A DNA stretch of 64,000 nt from JAQBQB01 sp963846925 (GCA_963846925.1 CAWJXW010000019.1:110161-174160); one strand, 5' to 3'; shown: positions 16,288-28,500, counted from the first letter of the stretch. Notes: a model not told the origin generated them from the sequence alone. Numbers and translations: made by a program.

Positions 16288-17697
16288 ATGTCCGACGTCC
16301 GATCCGCCGCTCCAGCCGCGCCCGCAGCCGCGGAGCTTCCGCGCCGTCTCGGTCTGTGGAGCGCCATCGCCGTCGTCGTCGGCATCACGATCGGCTCGGG
16401 GATCTTCCGAACGCCGGCGAGCGTCACGAATCGGTTGCCTGGTCCGCTTCCGCTCTTCGGCGTCTGGATCGCCGGCGGAATCGTCGCGCTGTGCGGCGCG
16501 CTGACGCTGGCCGAGGTCGCCGGCGCGTTCCCCGAGACGGGTGGAATCTTCGTCTTCATTCGCAACGCATGGGGACGCCTTCCGGCGTTTCTTTTCGGCT
16601 GGGCGGAGCTGGCGATCATTCGCGCGGCGGCGCTCGGCGCGATCGCGACGACGTTCGCCGAATATCTGTTGAGAGTGCTGGGATTCAACCCGGGCGTCGC
16701 GCCGTACGACGGCTGGGTCCACTACGTCGCGGCGCTCGCCATCGCGGTCATCGCCGGGCTGAACTACGTCGGCGTTCGGTGGGGGTCGTTGCTCCAGAAC
16801 ATCACCACGGTCGCGAAGTACTTCGGCCTGCTGTTCATCGTGATCGTCGCGATCGCGATCGGCCTGCCGAAGACCGGCGGCCATTTCACCCCGGCGTTCC
16901 CGGCGGGGAGCTTCTCGATCGCGCCGTTCGGGCTCGCGCTCGTGTCCGTGCTGTGGGCGTACGACGGGTGGGCCGACCTCGCGTTCATCTCCGGCGAGGT
17001 GAAGGACCCGGAGAAGAACCTTCCGAGGGCGCTGATCCTCGGCACGTGCGCGGTGGTCGTCGTCTATATGCTCGCCAACATCGCGTACCTCGGCGTGATG
17101 TCGGTCGACGAAATTCGGCACTCGAAGCTCGTCGCCGCCGACGTCGCGCAGCGGGTCGTCGGGCCGGCGGGCGTCACGTTCGTTTCGATCACGGTGATGC
17201 TCTCGACGCTCGGCACGCTCAACGGGTCGATCCTCACGAACCCGCGCGTCTTCTTCGCGATGGCGGCGGACCGGCTTCTGTTCCGGAAGATCGCGGCCGT
17301 GCATCCGCGCTACGAGACGCCCTACGTGGCGATCACGCTCGCCGCGGTGCTCGGGATCATTTTTGTATTGATGCGAACGTTCGAGCAGCTCGCCGATACG
17401 TTCGTCACGGCCATCTTGCCGTTTTACGCTCTGGGAGTTGCGTCGATCTTCGCGTTCCGCCGGCGCGCCGGGTACAAGCCGGCGTTCCGCGCGCCGCTCT
17501 ATCCGTTCGCGCCGATTCTTTTCGTCCTGGCGACGATCTATCTGCTCGCCAACGCGCTGATCGATCCGAGCAGCCGCTGGCCCACGCTCGCGGTCTTCGG
17601 CGTCATCCTGCTCGGCATTCCGGTGTACTACGCGACGGTGGGCCGAACGCCGCGCGCCGCGATCCAGTCGTCGCGGGCGCCGTCGCCGGGAGACTGA
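16288..17697 (+). CDS. APC family amino acid permease
   Basis: The protein has 469 residues and about 12 membrane helices. The N-terminal motif GLWSAIAVVVGITIGSGIFR is the substrate- and ion-binding first helix of APC transporters; later signatures are LAEVAGAFPETGGIFVFIR and NGSILTNPRVFFAMAADRLL. The start ATG 16288 follows GGA and matches the family's usual N terminus. It probably imports or exchanges amino acids. Its stop directly abuts the mlaD stop on the other strand with no gap. Confidence 0.93.
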   Translation: MSDVRSAAPAAPAAAELPRRLGLWSAIAVVVGITIGSGIFRTPASVTNRLPGPLPLFGVWIAGGIVALCGALTLAEVAGAFPETGGIFVFIRNAWGRLPAFLFGWAELAIIRAAALGAIATTFAEYLLRVLGFNPGVAPYDGWVHYVAALAIAVIAGLNYVGVRWGSLLQNITTVAKYFGLLFIVIVAIAIGLPKTGGHFTPAFPAGSFSIAPFGLALVSVLWAYDGWADLAFISGEVKDPEKNLPRALILGTCAVVVVYMLANIAYLGVMSVDEIRHSKLVAADVAQRVVGPAGVTFVSITVMLSTLGTLNGSILTNPRVFFAMAADRLLFRKIAAVHPRYETPYVAITLAAVLGIIFVLMRTFEQLADTFVTAILPFYALGVASIFAFRRRAGYKPAFRAPLYPFAPILFVLATIYLLANALIDPSSRWPTLAVFGVILLGIPVYYATVGRTPRAAIQSSRAPSPGD

Positions 17698-18615
17698 CTA
17701 GAAGATCTTCAGGTTGATGTACTTCTTGGGATTCTTCTTGAAGTCGGTCACAAGCGAGTCGATCGTCTGGAGCAGGTGACGCGCGTCGGTGTACATGAGC
17801 GAATCCGTCATGAGCTTTTGCACCGTGCCGTTCCCGTTCTCCATCTTGTCGACAAAGACGCGGAGCTGAGTCGTCGAGGAATCGAGCTGCGACGAGATGC
17901 GCGTGAGGTTGTCGCTCGAGGTCTTCACGTTCGCCAGCGTCGCGGCGATCTTCGCCGAGTCGATCGCGCCGGCCGCCTTGCCCATGATGCTGTCGAAGTG
18001 GCTCGCCGTGCCTCGAAAGGATTCCAACGTCGCCGAGATGTTCCTGTTCTGTTGCGCCGCGACGCTTTGCAGCTGGGCCGAGAGCGCCGTGGCGGACACG
18101 ATGACCTTGTGCATGTCCTTGAGCGTGCCGGCTTCGATCAGCTCCGTCTGCAGCGAGCGCGAGAGGAGCGAGATCGTCTGGCCGATCGTGTCCATGCGCG
18201 TCAGGATCTGATTGAAATCCGCCGCGGGCGGTCCCGGGGGGACCGTGTCGCCCGACGCGTACGACGCTGACGTCAACGGTACGGGCGGGGTGAGCGCGAT
18301 TGCCACGTCGCCGAAGATGCCAACGGGCTTCACCGCCGCGTTCGAGCCTTTCGGGATCGAATACTGGTCGTCGATCCGCAGCATGACGTCGAGGTAGCCG
18401 TCGCGGCGCAGCGTCACGTCGCCGACGTACCCGACGTTCACGCCGGCGAGCAGTACCGGCTGGCCTTGCTTGAGGTTCTGTCCCCAGGCGAAGCGCGTGT
18501 AGAGCGGATACCCCGATCGCAGACCACCACGCGCGAGCCAAAGCGTCCCGAGGATGAGGACGATGACCGCGACCGTGATGAGAATGCCGACGGTGACTTC
18601 GTCGCGACGCTTCAT
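17698..18615 (-). CDS. mlaD: MlaD/MCE family lipid-transport periplasmic protein
   Basis: The protein has 305 residues. An N-terminal anchor (EVTVGILITVAVIVLILGTL) precedes an MCE domain (residues 38-115: TRFAWGQNLKQGQPVLLAGV, GYVGDVTLRRDGYLDVMLRI). A long helical tail (130-290) follows and ends in a short motif FKKNPKKYINLKIF, as in other FCB-group MCE proteins. MlaD-type proteins form hexameric rings that ferry phospholipid between the membranes. It overlaps mlaE by 4 bp. Confidence 0.92.
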   Translation of the reverse strand: MKRRDEVTVGILITVAVIVLILGTLWLARGGLRSGYPLYTRFAWGQNLKQGQPVLLAGVNVGYVGDVTLRRDGYLDVMLRIDDQYSIPKGSNAAVKPVGIFGDVAIALTPPVPLTSASYASGDTVPPGPPAADFNQILTRMDTIGQTISLLSRSLQTELIEAGTLKDMHKVIVSATALSAQLQSVAAQQNRNISATLESFRGTASHFDSIMGKAAGAIDSAKIAATLANVKTSSDNLTRISSQLDSSTTQLRVFVDKMENGNGTVQKLMTDSLMYTDARHLLQTIDSLVTDFKKNPKKYINLKIF

Positions 18616-19473
18616 GTCTGGAGGAAGGGAGCCAGCACGCCCGCCGTCAGTGCATCGAGCACGAGAATCGTCACCGACGTGATGACGACCGCGCGCGCCG
18701 TCGACCGCCCGACCCCCTCGGCACCGGCCTCGGAAATGTAACCCTCATAGGCGCAGACGAAAGCGATCGCGGCGCCGAACATGCGTCGCCTTGAGCAGGC
18801 TGTAGACGACCTGGAACGTTCCGAAGCCGAGTCGCAGACCGGTGACGAAGTCGGAGGCCGGGACATCGGTAAAATGAACCGAAACGACGTAGGCGCTGCA
18901 CAGGCCGATGGCGTCGGCGAGGACGACGAGTGTCGGCAGCATCAGGATCGCGGCCAGCAGGCGCGGCACGATCAGGAACGCGACCGGATCGTACGCGAGC
19001 GTCTCCAGCGCGTCGATCTGCTCGGTGACGCGCATCGTTCCGATCTCGGCGGCCATGCGCCCGCCGACGCGACCGGTGAGCACGAGCCCCGTGAGCAGCG
19101 GTCCCAGCTCGAGGACGATCATGAGGCGGCTGGCGAGCCCGATGATCGACAGCTCGACGCCGGGGAAAAGCTGGTACCGTGTTTGTAAGGCGATGACGCC
19201 GCCGATGAACGCGGCGACGATCACCGTGAGCGGCACCGAGTCGACGCCGATGTTCTTCATCTGGCGGATCGTCTCCGGCACGTAGGTCGCCGGGTCGCCG
19301 AATCCGCGCGCGATGTCGCGGAGGAAATACGTGCGCTGGCCGACGTCGCGGAATACGTTGATCCAGTAGCGCGTGACGCGCCGGAAAAACCGGATCGACG
19401 CGCGTTGAACGACCGGGTAGGTCTGGGTTTCTCGACTGATCGCCTGCGACGAGCGCGGGGCGGGCCCCGTCAA
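18612..19473 (-). CDS. mlaE: MlaE family ABC transporter permease (one frameshift)
   Basis: Read with one skipped base at 18783 this gives about 287 residues. The N-terminal helix (RFFRRVTRYWINVFRDVGQR) leads to the permease core (SVPLTVIVAAFIGGVIALQT, GLVLTGRVGGRMAAEIGTM, ALETLAYDPVAFLIVPR). After KAT the frame changes to MFGAAIAFVCAYEGY and AEGVGRSTARAVV, the normal MlaE C terminus. The TTG start at 19473 overlaps the lptG stop (TTGA). It moves phospholipids at the inner membrane together with MlaD and an ATPase. No mlaF ATPase gene is present here. Confidence 0.88.
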
Positions 19474-20555
19474 GTCCGTACCCGGGCCAGCAGCACGAGG
19501 CCGACGACACCGAACATCGCGCCGGGAATCCACGCGGCGAGGTCGGGTGGGATGACGCCCTTCGCGCCAACCGCGCGCGTCAGCTGGATCATGAGGAGAA
19601 AGATCATCGTCGTTGCAAGGCTCACGGCGATGCCGTAGGCCGAGCCGCCCCGCTGAGTGCTGGTGGCGAGCGGGGCGCCGAAGAGCGCGATGATGATGCA
19701 CGTCGCGGGGATGGCGATCTTGAGCGCCCGTTCCACGCGCAGCACGTTGGCGTCGCCGCCCGAGCGCTCCAGCGCCGTGATGAAGCGCGTGAGCTCCTCG
19801 TAGCGCATGTCCTGCGCTTCGCGCGGCTTCGCCATCATGTCGCCGGGTTGCTCCCTGAAGCGGGCGTCGCGCGCCGACGCGAACGAGACCGCGAAGTTGG
19901 ACTGCCGGTCGCTCACCACCTGCAGGTGGCCGTGACGCAGCGTCCAGTCGCCGCGGCGCATGTCGTACGAGGCCGAGTCGGCGGTCAGGACGTACGTCGG
20001 ATACGCCGGCCCCTGGCCCTTCCGCTCGATCTGCAGCTGGCGGATCCGTCCCGAATCGGTGCGGAGCTCGTATGCCTTGTAGACGCGGCCGAAATCGCTC
20101 GCGAACGCGAAGTTGAAACGGCTCGTGCCGACCTGCGCCTTGTCCTCCTGGAGGAGCCGGCTCCGTCGCTGGTTCGTGATCGGAACGACCTCACCGAGGC
20201 CGAGGTCGAGCAAGGACGCGAACATCGCGCCGATCAGGATCGGGACGACGAGCCGGTGGAAGCTCACGCCCGACGCCTTGGCCGCCGTCACCTCCGAGTG
20301 CCGCGTGAACGCGCCGATCGAGAACACGGTGGCGAACAACACGGCCGCCGGCAGCACCAGAAACATCGAATCAGGAATCCAGAACAGATAGCTGAGCGCG
20401 ATGTCGGCGGCCGGAATCCGCCGGTCGAGATAGTTCTGGACGTGATCGGTCAGGTCCATGATCACGAGCAGGAACGGAAATCCGAGCGCCGTGATCGTGA
20501 AGATCCGCCAGAACTCGGTGAACACGTAGCGGTCGAGCGGCCGGAAGATGCGCAT
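19470..20555 (-). CDS. lptG: LptG-type LPS export permease (YjgP/YjgQ family)
   Basis: The protein has 361 residues from ATG 20555: three N-terminal helices (YVFTEFWRIFTITALGFPFL), a periplasmic beta-jellyroll (about residues 125-265), then three helices ending AAWIPGAMFGVVGLVLLARV. It forms the LptB2FG transporter that extracts lipopolysaccharide from the inner membrane. As sequenced, the same frame is open upstream into lptF, so the two could be fused. A TAG in another frame 2 bp before this ATG looks like the real lptF stop. Confidence 0.88.
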   Translation of the reverse strand: MRIFRPLDRYVFTEFWRIFTITALGFPFLLVIMDLTDHVQNYLDRRIPAADIALSYLFWIPDSMFLVLPAAVLFATVFSIGAFTRHSEVTAAKASGVSFHRLVVPILIGAMFASLLDLGLGEVVPITNQRRSRLLQEDKAQVGTSRFNFAFASDFGRVYKAYELRTDSGRIRQLQIERKGQGPAYPTYVLTADSASYDMRRGDWTLRHGHLQVVSDRQSNFAVSFASARDARFREQPGDMMAKPREAQDMRYEELTRFITALERSGGDANVLRVERALKIAIPATCIIIALFGAPLATSTQRGGSAYGIAVSLATTMIFLLMIQLTRAVGAKGVIPPDLAAWIPGAMFGVVGLVLLARVRT

Positions 20556-20557
20556 GG

Positions 20558-22390
20558 CTACTTGGCTGCGCCTTTCCGGCGCTGCTCCGAACCAGAAGCG
20601 GACCGAGTCGAACATCTCGGCGAGGTTGCCGCCGCGCGCGGTGGCCGTCTCGTGGCCCATGCGCGAAATGAGCGCGATGCCGATGAGCGCGAAGATGATG
20701 TTGCCCGCCCACATCGCCCAGAACGGCGAGATGATGTTGTGGTTGGCGAGCGCCTCACCCGAGGTCAGGCCGACATAATACACGGAAAAGATCAGGAAGC
20801 TCGCGATCAGCACGAGCCCCACGCCGCCGCGCGGAAATCGAAGCGAGATCGGCGCGCCGACGAGCACGAGCACGATGCAAGCCGCGGCGAGCGAGAACTT
20901 CTTCTGGATCTCGATCGCGTAGCGATTGCGCCAGTGCCGGGCGTCGTCGAGGCGTATTTTGGCGTCGGCCGTTTCGCTCGTGATCAGAGTCTTGAGATCG
21001 TCCCCGGTGGCCGCGCCAGCGGACGGGGGCGGCGTCGCGGTGCGCGCCGCCGTTTTCGGGCCCGGCGGAACCGGCGACGCGGAAACCGGGGGTGCCGCGC
21101 CCGGTATCGGCGCCGGCATGGGCGGACGGCGGGCGATCGGCGATGATCCCGCGGCGGGAACCGTAACGCGCGGCCGTCTCCGGGATGAAGGCGCCGGCGG
21201 GGATCTGATTCCGCGCGACTTTCTTGAAGACGCTGCCGATCATCACCATCACCGAATCCGACTTCACGAGCGGCTTGTCAGCGGCCTTCTTCGCCGTGTC
21301 CGGCTTCTGCTTCGTCGTGTCCTGGTGATGCGTCGTGTCCTGTCGGATGGCGCGCCGCAGCGAACATCGCCGGCTCGGCGGCCTCCGCGCGCTTGGGCTC
21401 GAGCGGGTTGCCGAGGTGGAGCTTGTTCGTGATGAAGTTGCAGTAGAGCGCGCCGATCCCGCCGGCCTTGGGAATGGGTTTGCGCTTTGGTTCGGGGCGG
21501 CTGTCCCCGCGGTCTTTCATGATGCGCCACACGGCGAGCAGGCTGTCGCTGTACGCGTTCTGCAGCGCGATGTTGCGCTTCTCGTACTCCGCCTGCATCT
21601 CGCACACCGACATCTCGCGGTCGCCCTTCGACGTGGTGTCGGCGTCGATCGTCTTGAACTGGTTCGCCACGTCCTTCACGCGCATCTCGTCCTGCTTGTA
21701 GTAGATGCGGTCGAGCTGCCCCGGCTGATTCGACGGCGCGGACATCATCATGCCGTCGTACAGGTGCAGGATCAGATCCGTCTTGTTGCTGGCGAACGAC
21801 AGCGTCCCGTGATCGGCGAAGATCGTCTTGCGTTTGGTCGGGTCGTACACGTCGTAGATCGTGATGTCGCGCATCCGCCCGGACTGGTCGCGATCGATGT
21901 AGCCGGCGCGCAGGTAGAGCTGCCCCTCCTTGATCGGATTGATCACCTGCTCCTTGAGGGCGAAGCTCGGCTTCGTCCGCAGGATCGCGAGCTGGAGGGT
22001 CGCCAGCTCGTGGTTCGCGCTCGAGAGCACCTGGTCGTTGAACCAGAGCATGAACACCGCGAGGAACGCCGCCGCGACGACGACTGGGCGCATGAGCGAC
22101 CGCGTCGAGACGCCGCTCGCCTTGAGCGCCGTGATCTCGTTCTCCGACGCCAGGCGGCTGAACGCGAACAGCACGGCCACCAGCACGGACATCGGCAGCG
22201 TGAGCGCGACCGTCAGCGGGATCGACAGGACGAAGAACTCGAGGATCACCTGCCAGGACAGCCCGCGTCCCACCAGGTCGCCGAACTTTCGCGCGATGAA
22301 CTGGAGCAGCATGAACGACGTGAGCGCCGACAGGGCGAAAAAGAACGGCCCGACGTGTTCCTTCAGGACGTAGCGGCTGAGTTTCTTCAC
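20558..22390 (-). CDS. lptF: LptF-type LPS export permease with long Pro/Ala insertion (two or three frameshifts)
   Basis: The first frame (22390 to about 21345) has LptF helices 1-3 (RYVLKEHVGPFFFALSALTS, ALTLPMSVLVAVLFAF) and the periplasmic domain. A second frame carries DTTHHQDTTKQKPDTAKK and FKKVARNQIPAGAFIPETAA. A third carries a Pro/Ala/Gly linker and the last helices (KKFSLAAACIVLVLVGAPIS, GVGLVLIASFLIFSVYYVGL). Junctions lie near 21345 and 21165, and perhaps 20590. The restored length is about 610 residues, against roughly 360 in E. coli, because of an inserted Lys- and Pro-rich periplasmic stretch before helix 4. It overlaps nothing upstream and is first in lptF-lptG-mlaE-mlaD. Confidence 0.8.
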
Positions 22391-22596
22391 GTTTTCATTG
22401 GGCGGGCGCGATCGGTCGTCTGCTGCGGAACTTCAAGTACTCCACAGGGTTGTACGGCCGTGGCTGGCCTGTATATTCCACCCACCGCCAGCTCGAATTC
22501 AAGGCTTCCTCGAGACGTGACCGCCCGCGTCCCGAGAGCGAACGCAGCAGGACCACGACACGAGCCGTTGGCGGCTTCCTACCCCACCGTTAGGGT
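22391..22596. promoter_or_regulatory. Divergent promoter region lptF / SprA-like gene
   Basis: This 206-bp spacer separates the two long divergent transcription units. An AT-rich patch TGTATATTCC lies at about 22471-22480 in otherwise GC-rich sequence and is a plausible -10 region for the plus-strand gene. No clear operator palindrome was found. Confidence 0.35.
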
Positions 22597-25500
22597 TTGG
22601 TGCGACCCCTGTATTCCGCGACGCGAGCTGTTCTGATCGCGCTCGCCGTTGGACTCGCCTGGGGTCCGCCGGCGAGATCACAGACGCCGCCCATACCCGT
22701 CCTGCCCGCTCGGCCGCCGGCGGATACCGACACCCTGCGGCGCCCGCCGCCTCCCCCCGGAACGACGACCATCCCGGGCCTCGAGTTGCCGCTCGAGCTC
22801 AATCTTCGCGTCGAGGGCAAGAAGGAGCGCGACCGGAACCTCGTGTGCACGTCGCTCGAGGCGATTCAGACGAGCGCCGTCTCCGGGTGCAACGCCGGCT
22901 TCCTGCCTTGGTCCCTCCAACCGACGGTGAGCATCAAGAGCTCCGGGGTCGTCGCCGACCGATGGCACGTGAACGTCGACTACGACATGCAGCGCGAGTT
23001 CGACGCGTCCAACTCGCTGTCTCTGTACTACGAGGGCACGCCCGGATCGCGATGGCAGCGCGTCGACGTCGGCAACGTCGACGTTCACGCCACCGCCGTC
23101 GCGATTTCTGTCGGCCAACCTGCCGACGGGAAACTACGGCCTCCAGATCACGAATCAGTTCGGTCCGCTCCGTTTTCAGTCGATCTTCGCGCAGCAGAAG
23201 GGCAACGTCGGTCAAGACGCGCCAGTTCACGATCGGCAGCACCGCGCAGCAGGCGAGCGGCCGCGACATCGACGACTACCAGATCGAACGCCTGCGCTTC
23301 TTCTTCACGATCGATCCCGCGCTCCTCGGCGGCGGCCGTGCGTTCCCAAACATCGACATTCTGAACCATTCGCAGCTCGCCGCGCTTCGCGGCGCGCTGC
23401 CGGACACGCTGCGTCCCACGCTCGTCAGAATCTACCGTCTCCAGTTCGGCACGCAGCCGCAGAATCCCGGCGGCCCCCGATTCCGCGTGCGCGGCGGGCA
23501 GACGAACGGCACCGCGGTGTACGACCTCCTGCGCGAAGGCGTGGACTACGTCATCGACCGGTCGCTGCTCTGGTTCGCGTTGGTGCGGCCGCTCAACGAG
23601 TCCAACGAGCGGCTCGTCGTCGCCTACAACGTGAGAATCAACGGGCGCGACACGGTCTGGACGACGACCGGCGGAACGCCCGACCTCCAGTTCGTGCCCG
23701 GGCGCGACCAAGTCGCGAACCTCGTGATGGACCCGACCGTTGGGCCGACGTCAGCGGCGTTCCGGAACGAGATCCGCTCGGTCTACCGAATCGCGGGGGG
23801 CAACCTCGCGCGCGAGACGGCGAAGATCCGGATCGTGACGGGAAGCGGCCGCCTCGAGCATCCGATCGCCGGCTCGGATGCGACGTTCCTCCAGATGTTC
23901 GGTCTCGCGCAGTCGGCGAACCCCGCCGAGTTCGACGCCGAGAACCGCCTCTGGCCGCGCCGCAGCGACGCGATCTTCAACCTCGGCGCGGGAGCGGCGG
24001 ACATCCGCAACGGGCAGTCGCTCGACGTGGCCTACGCGATCCACGACTACTTCCTGGTGTTTCCGTCGCTGCATCCGTTCAGCGCGCGAGACTCGGGGCT
24101 CGTCGTGCGGGGGAATCCGACGAACGACGACATTTACACGATTCCGGGAGAGTACATCTACTCTCCGCAGCACCCGGCATCGCTGTACCGAATGAACGTC
24201 CGCTACGAGACCGTCAGCACGGAGCAAGGCGGCGCGATAACGATCGGCGCGGGCTCGATCCGGCCCGGTTCCGAGCAGGTCGTGATGGACGGGCGGCAGC
24301 TCGTCCGTGACCTCGACTACCGCGTCGACTATGACCTCGGACGAATCGAGTTCATGCGCCCCGACACGGTGCTCGTCGCGCAACGGCACGTGGACGTCCG
24401 CTACGAGGAGAACGTTTCGTTCGGTTCAGCGCCGACGACGCTCGCCGGCTTTATGTCCGAGCTGCCTGTCTCGCACGGCACCACTCGATTTTCTGGCGAT
24501 CAACCAGTCACAGAGCACGTCGTTCAACCGCCCCGACCTCGGGCTGCAGGGCAGCTCCACGCTCACGACCGGCGTGACAGGGCGGTTCAACTGGGACCTG
24601 CCGGGGCTCACCACTCTCGCCAGCCGGCTGCCGTTCGGCGAATCCAAGGCCCCGTCGCATTTTTCATTCAGCGCCGAGATCGCGCACAGCAATCCGCAGT
24701 TCCTCGCGCGCAACCAGGGCACCGCGTACATCGAGACGTTCGACGCGAACGGCGGCACCTCGATCGCGCTCGCCGACCAGGCGTGGTTGAACAGCAGCCT
24801 TCCGGCGTACGGCAACTCGCTCGCATCCCCATTCGGCGGAGCGTTCTTCGAGCCGTCACACGCGGCGACGCTCGTCTGGCAGACGAACGTTCAGAGTCCG
24901 ACCGGACGCCGGCTCGTCGTGAGTCGCAGCGGGATCGATCCGCTGCTCACGTTCGCCGGCAACGGGATAGAGCTCAGCGAGCCGGTGCTGTGGCTCACGC
25001 TCCTGCCGCTCGACCAGGTCGGCCGCTACGACGGCGCGACGCGAAGCTACAAATGGACCGACAACAGCCTCGCTGCCGCGGGCTCGCGCCGGTTTCGCAG
25101 CATTCGAACGGTGCTCAGCTCGACCGGTCAGGATCTCACGCGCGGCGAGTTTCTGCAGTTCTGGACGCTGCTCGACACGTCGGCGATCGCGCGCGCGTCG
25201 AAGTCGGATCCGACGGTGATCTTGGACTTCGGCGACATCTCCGAGAACGCCGTGCGATTTTCGCCGGACACACTCAAGGTTTCCGGAAACGACACGACGT
25301 TCAGTGGGAAGCGACTCGTTGGGTTCGACAACCCGATTCCGGCGACCGAGCGCGATCCGTTTTCGCGATCCTTCAACGCCGCGATCAACGACACCGGGCT
25401 TCCGGGCGACTTCGCCGACACCATCGTCGCCGTCGACGCGTCCGGAGCGCATCGCGCGACGAACGTTCGCGTCTGCCACGCCGCCCCCGGCGCGCTCGAC

Positions 25501-28500
25501 GTCATCGGCGATCCGCGCACAAACTGCACGGTGGCCAACAACAAGCTCGACGAAGACGACATCGACATGGACAACGCGCTCAACTTCTCGAGCGCGCAGC
25601 GCGAGAGCGAGCGGATCCTGCGATACGTCGTCGACCTGAACGCGCCGAGCGCCGTCACTCGCGTCGGCGGGCGCTTCACCGACACGCTGTACGTTCGCGG
25701 CCAGCCGCAGGCGCGGACGCGCAACTGGGTTCTCGTGCGCGTGCCGTTCAAGACGCCGACCGACTCGCTCAACGACGTCAATCGGCGCAAGGTGCGCGCG
25801 CTTCGGCTCACGCTCGTGTCGGCGCAGGGACCGGACGCCGAGGTGCCGGTCCAATTGCCGATCGCCGAGTTGCAGGTCGTCGGCGCGCGGTGGCTCGACC
25901 GGAGCAATCAGACGCTCGCCGGGATCGCGGGCACTCTTCAGCACGGCGGGTTCGTCATCACGTCCTCGATCGGCACGACCGACTCGAGCGCATCGGTCGT
26001 GTACCAACCGCCTCCGGGCATCGTGAACGAGGCCGCGCAAAAGGGAGCGCAGTTTCAGGGCACGCTCACCACGACCAACGAGAGCTCGCTCCGCATCCAA
26101 ACGGGGAACCTGCCTCTCTATCACCGCGCCGAGGCGTTTTTCCGTTTTCCCGCGGGTCCCCAGTACTTCATGGCGTTCCAGCGGCTCAACGTGTGGGGCC
26201 GCGGCCGCGGGAACGGTTGGGGGCAGAGCGGCGAGCTTCAGATGTACTTCAAGGTCGGGCGTGACGAGAACAACTTCTACATGTTCCGCGCGCCGGCAAA
26301 CGCGGGGCCGACCGCCGCCGCGTGGACGGACTTCGCGATCGACCTGAGCAAGTTCATCGATCTTCGAAAGAGGATTCAGACCGCGTACCTCGCCGGCAGC
26401 GCCACGTCGATCGCCTGCACAGGCGTCGACTCGGCGATCATCGTGGCTTCGCCGCTGCCGTCGGGCGTCGTGTCGCGCCGGTTCGCGGCGTGCCAGGACG
26501 GCTACATCGTGTACACCGTCGACCCGGCGGTCACCGCGCCGAATCTGAATTCCGTGCAGGAAGTGGCGGTGGGCATCGTGCGTGTGGCGGCATCGGGCGC
26601 GGCGGGTGCGCCGCCGATCAGCCCGACCGACACGCTCGAGCTCTGGGTCGACGACGTGCGGTTGGACCGGCAGCTCAACACCGGCGGCACCGCCGGGTCG
26701 ATGAGCGCGCACCTCAACATGGGCGACTTCGCCGACTTTCAGGCGACGCTCAGCAATCGCGACCCGAACTTTCAGGCAGCTCGGGGAGCAGCCGTCGTTC
26801 GAGACGGAGCGCAACATCGACATGAGGGCGACGCTTCGGCTGGAGAGGCTTCTTCCGGCGGGCGCGGGAGTCTCGCTTCCCCTCACGATCTCGAAACTCT
26901 CATTGGCCGAAGATCCGTTGTACCTCGAGCAGACCGACATCTCGGGGAAGGGGATTCCGGGACTCCGCAAGCCGCGCAACGATCTCACGACCTACAGCCT
27001 GACCGCGCGCCGCACGGCATCGCTCGGCGGCCCGCTCGCTCCGTTGGTCGACAACCTGTCGCTCAATACGTCGTACACGACCGGCGTGGATCGCACGGAA
27101 TTCCAGGACGGGAACCAGAATACACTCTCGGTGGGGCTCGACTATCTCGTCGCGGGAAGCGCGCCGCTCACGACGGCGTTGCCCGGTTGGGCCGCCGGCG
27201 CGCTCGGTGTGTTGCCGGATTTCCTCCAGGCCGGTCCGATCGCCGCGCTGCGGGCGAGCGCGTTCCGCTGGAATCCGACCGAGTTCCGAGTGAGCACGGG
27301 ATTCGTGCGCGGCAACGATCGCCGAGTGTCGTTCCTCAACCCCACGGGAAGCGTGGCGGACGATCCGAGCGTGAGCACGGCGTCCAGCCGGCTCTGGCGA
27401 AACGCGGGCGTGTTGGGATTTCAGCCGACGCCTGGCACCGCGTTTCGCTGGGAGATCCAATCGCTGCGCGACTTCCGCGACTACCGCGACACGGCGGGTG
27501 AGTCGAATCAACTGCCGCCCGTCGTCGTCGGGCCGGGGTTCGAGCGAGAGCGGTCGATGTCGACGAGCGCGTCGTTCACGCCGTCCTTCTCATCGTGGTT
27601 CCGGCCGCGCGCCGATCTCGGAACCCAGTACGACATGTTGCGCGATCCGAACGTGCGGTCGTTCGCCACGCTGCCGGGAGTGATCGGCGTGGACAGCGTG
27701 CTCGCCGTGCACGACTCGCTCGCCGCGCTGGATCGGTCGCTCCCGCGCCGCATGACGGCCGCGCAAACGATTGGAGTGGGAACGACGATCGACGTCGCGC
27801 GCGCCTTCGCCGCCTACACCCGCGACTCGAGTCTCGCTCGCCGGATCGGGGCGTCGTTCACGCCGGTGGACGTTTCGTTCACGCGCAGCCTGTTGGGCGA
27901 CGTCGACGCGTTGGCCAGCGCGCCGCCACTGCCGTTCGAGTTGGCGCTGGGCGGCCCGTCGTCGTTCCGCTTCGTGAATGGCGCCGCGGCGACCGCCGCC
28001 GGAGAGACGGGGACGTGGAACGCCGCGAGCTCGGTGCGTCTCCTCGGCGGCACGGCGATCGACGCGCGGTATCAGCACATCTCGACCGCCAACTGGATCG
28101 CGCGGCCGGACTCGTCACAGGTCCAGGCGCAGGCGAACGGAACGCAGACCCGCTTTCCCGACGTGACGCTGCGCTGGGCGTTTCATCCGGCGCCCGGCGG
28201 ATTGTTCACGGCGGTCGACGCGAGCGCGGGCTATCTGCGCACGACGGCATCGATATCGCTGCCGGGCCTCGACGCGGGCGACTCCCCCGAGATTCGACGC
28301 AGCCACGCCGAGACGTATCCGTTCGGCGGGTCGGTCATCTGGGCGGGACGCGGATCTCTGAGCACGAGCGCGCGGTACAGTCTCACGCAAAGGCTGGACA
28401 GTCTCCCCGGAAGCCTGGCGCGGACGCGCGGCAACGAGCTCACCATCGACGCGGGCCGGTCGTTCCACGTGCCGGAGAGTCTCGGCCTCGGTCTGCGCAG

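Noticed and set aside
19470..21119. A natural LptF-LptG fusion protein
   Set aside because: The frame is open across the junction, but a TAG in another frame lies 2 bp before the lptG ATG and a one-base shift restores a normal LptF end. With frameshifts already present in lptF, separate genes are more likely.
22845..23215. Start of a separate 1,139-codon gene within the SprA-like region
   Set aside because: Its first 120 codons are an Arg-rich shadow. Real family sequence begins at VKTRQFTIG and continues the upstream protein after two frameshifts.
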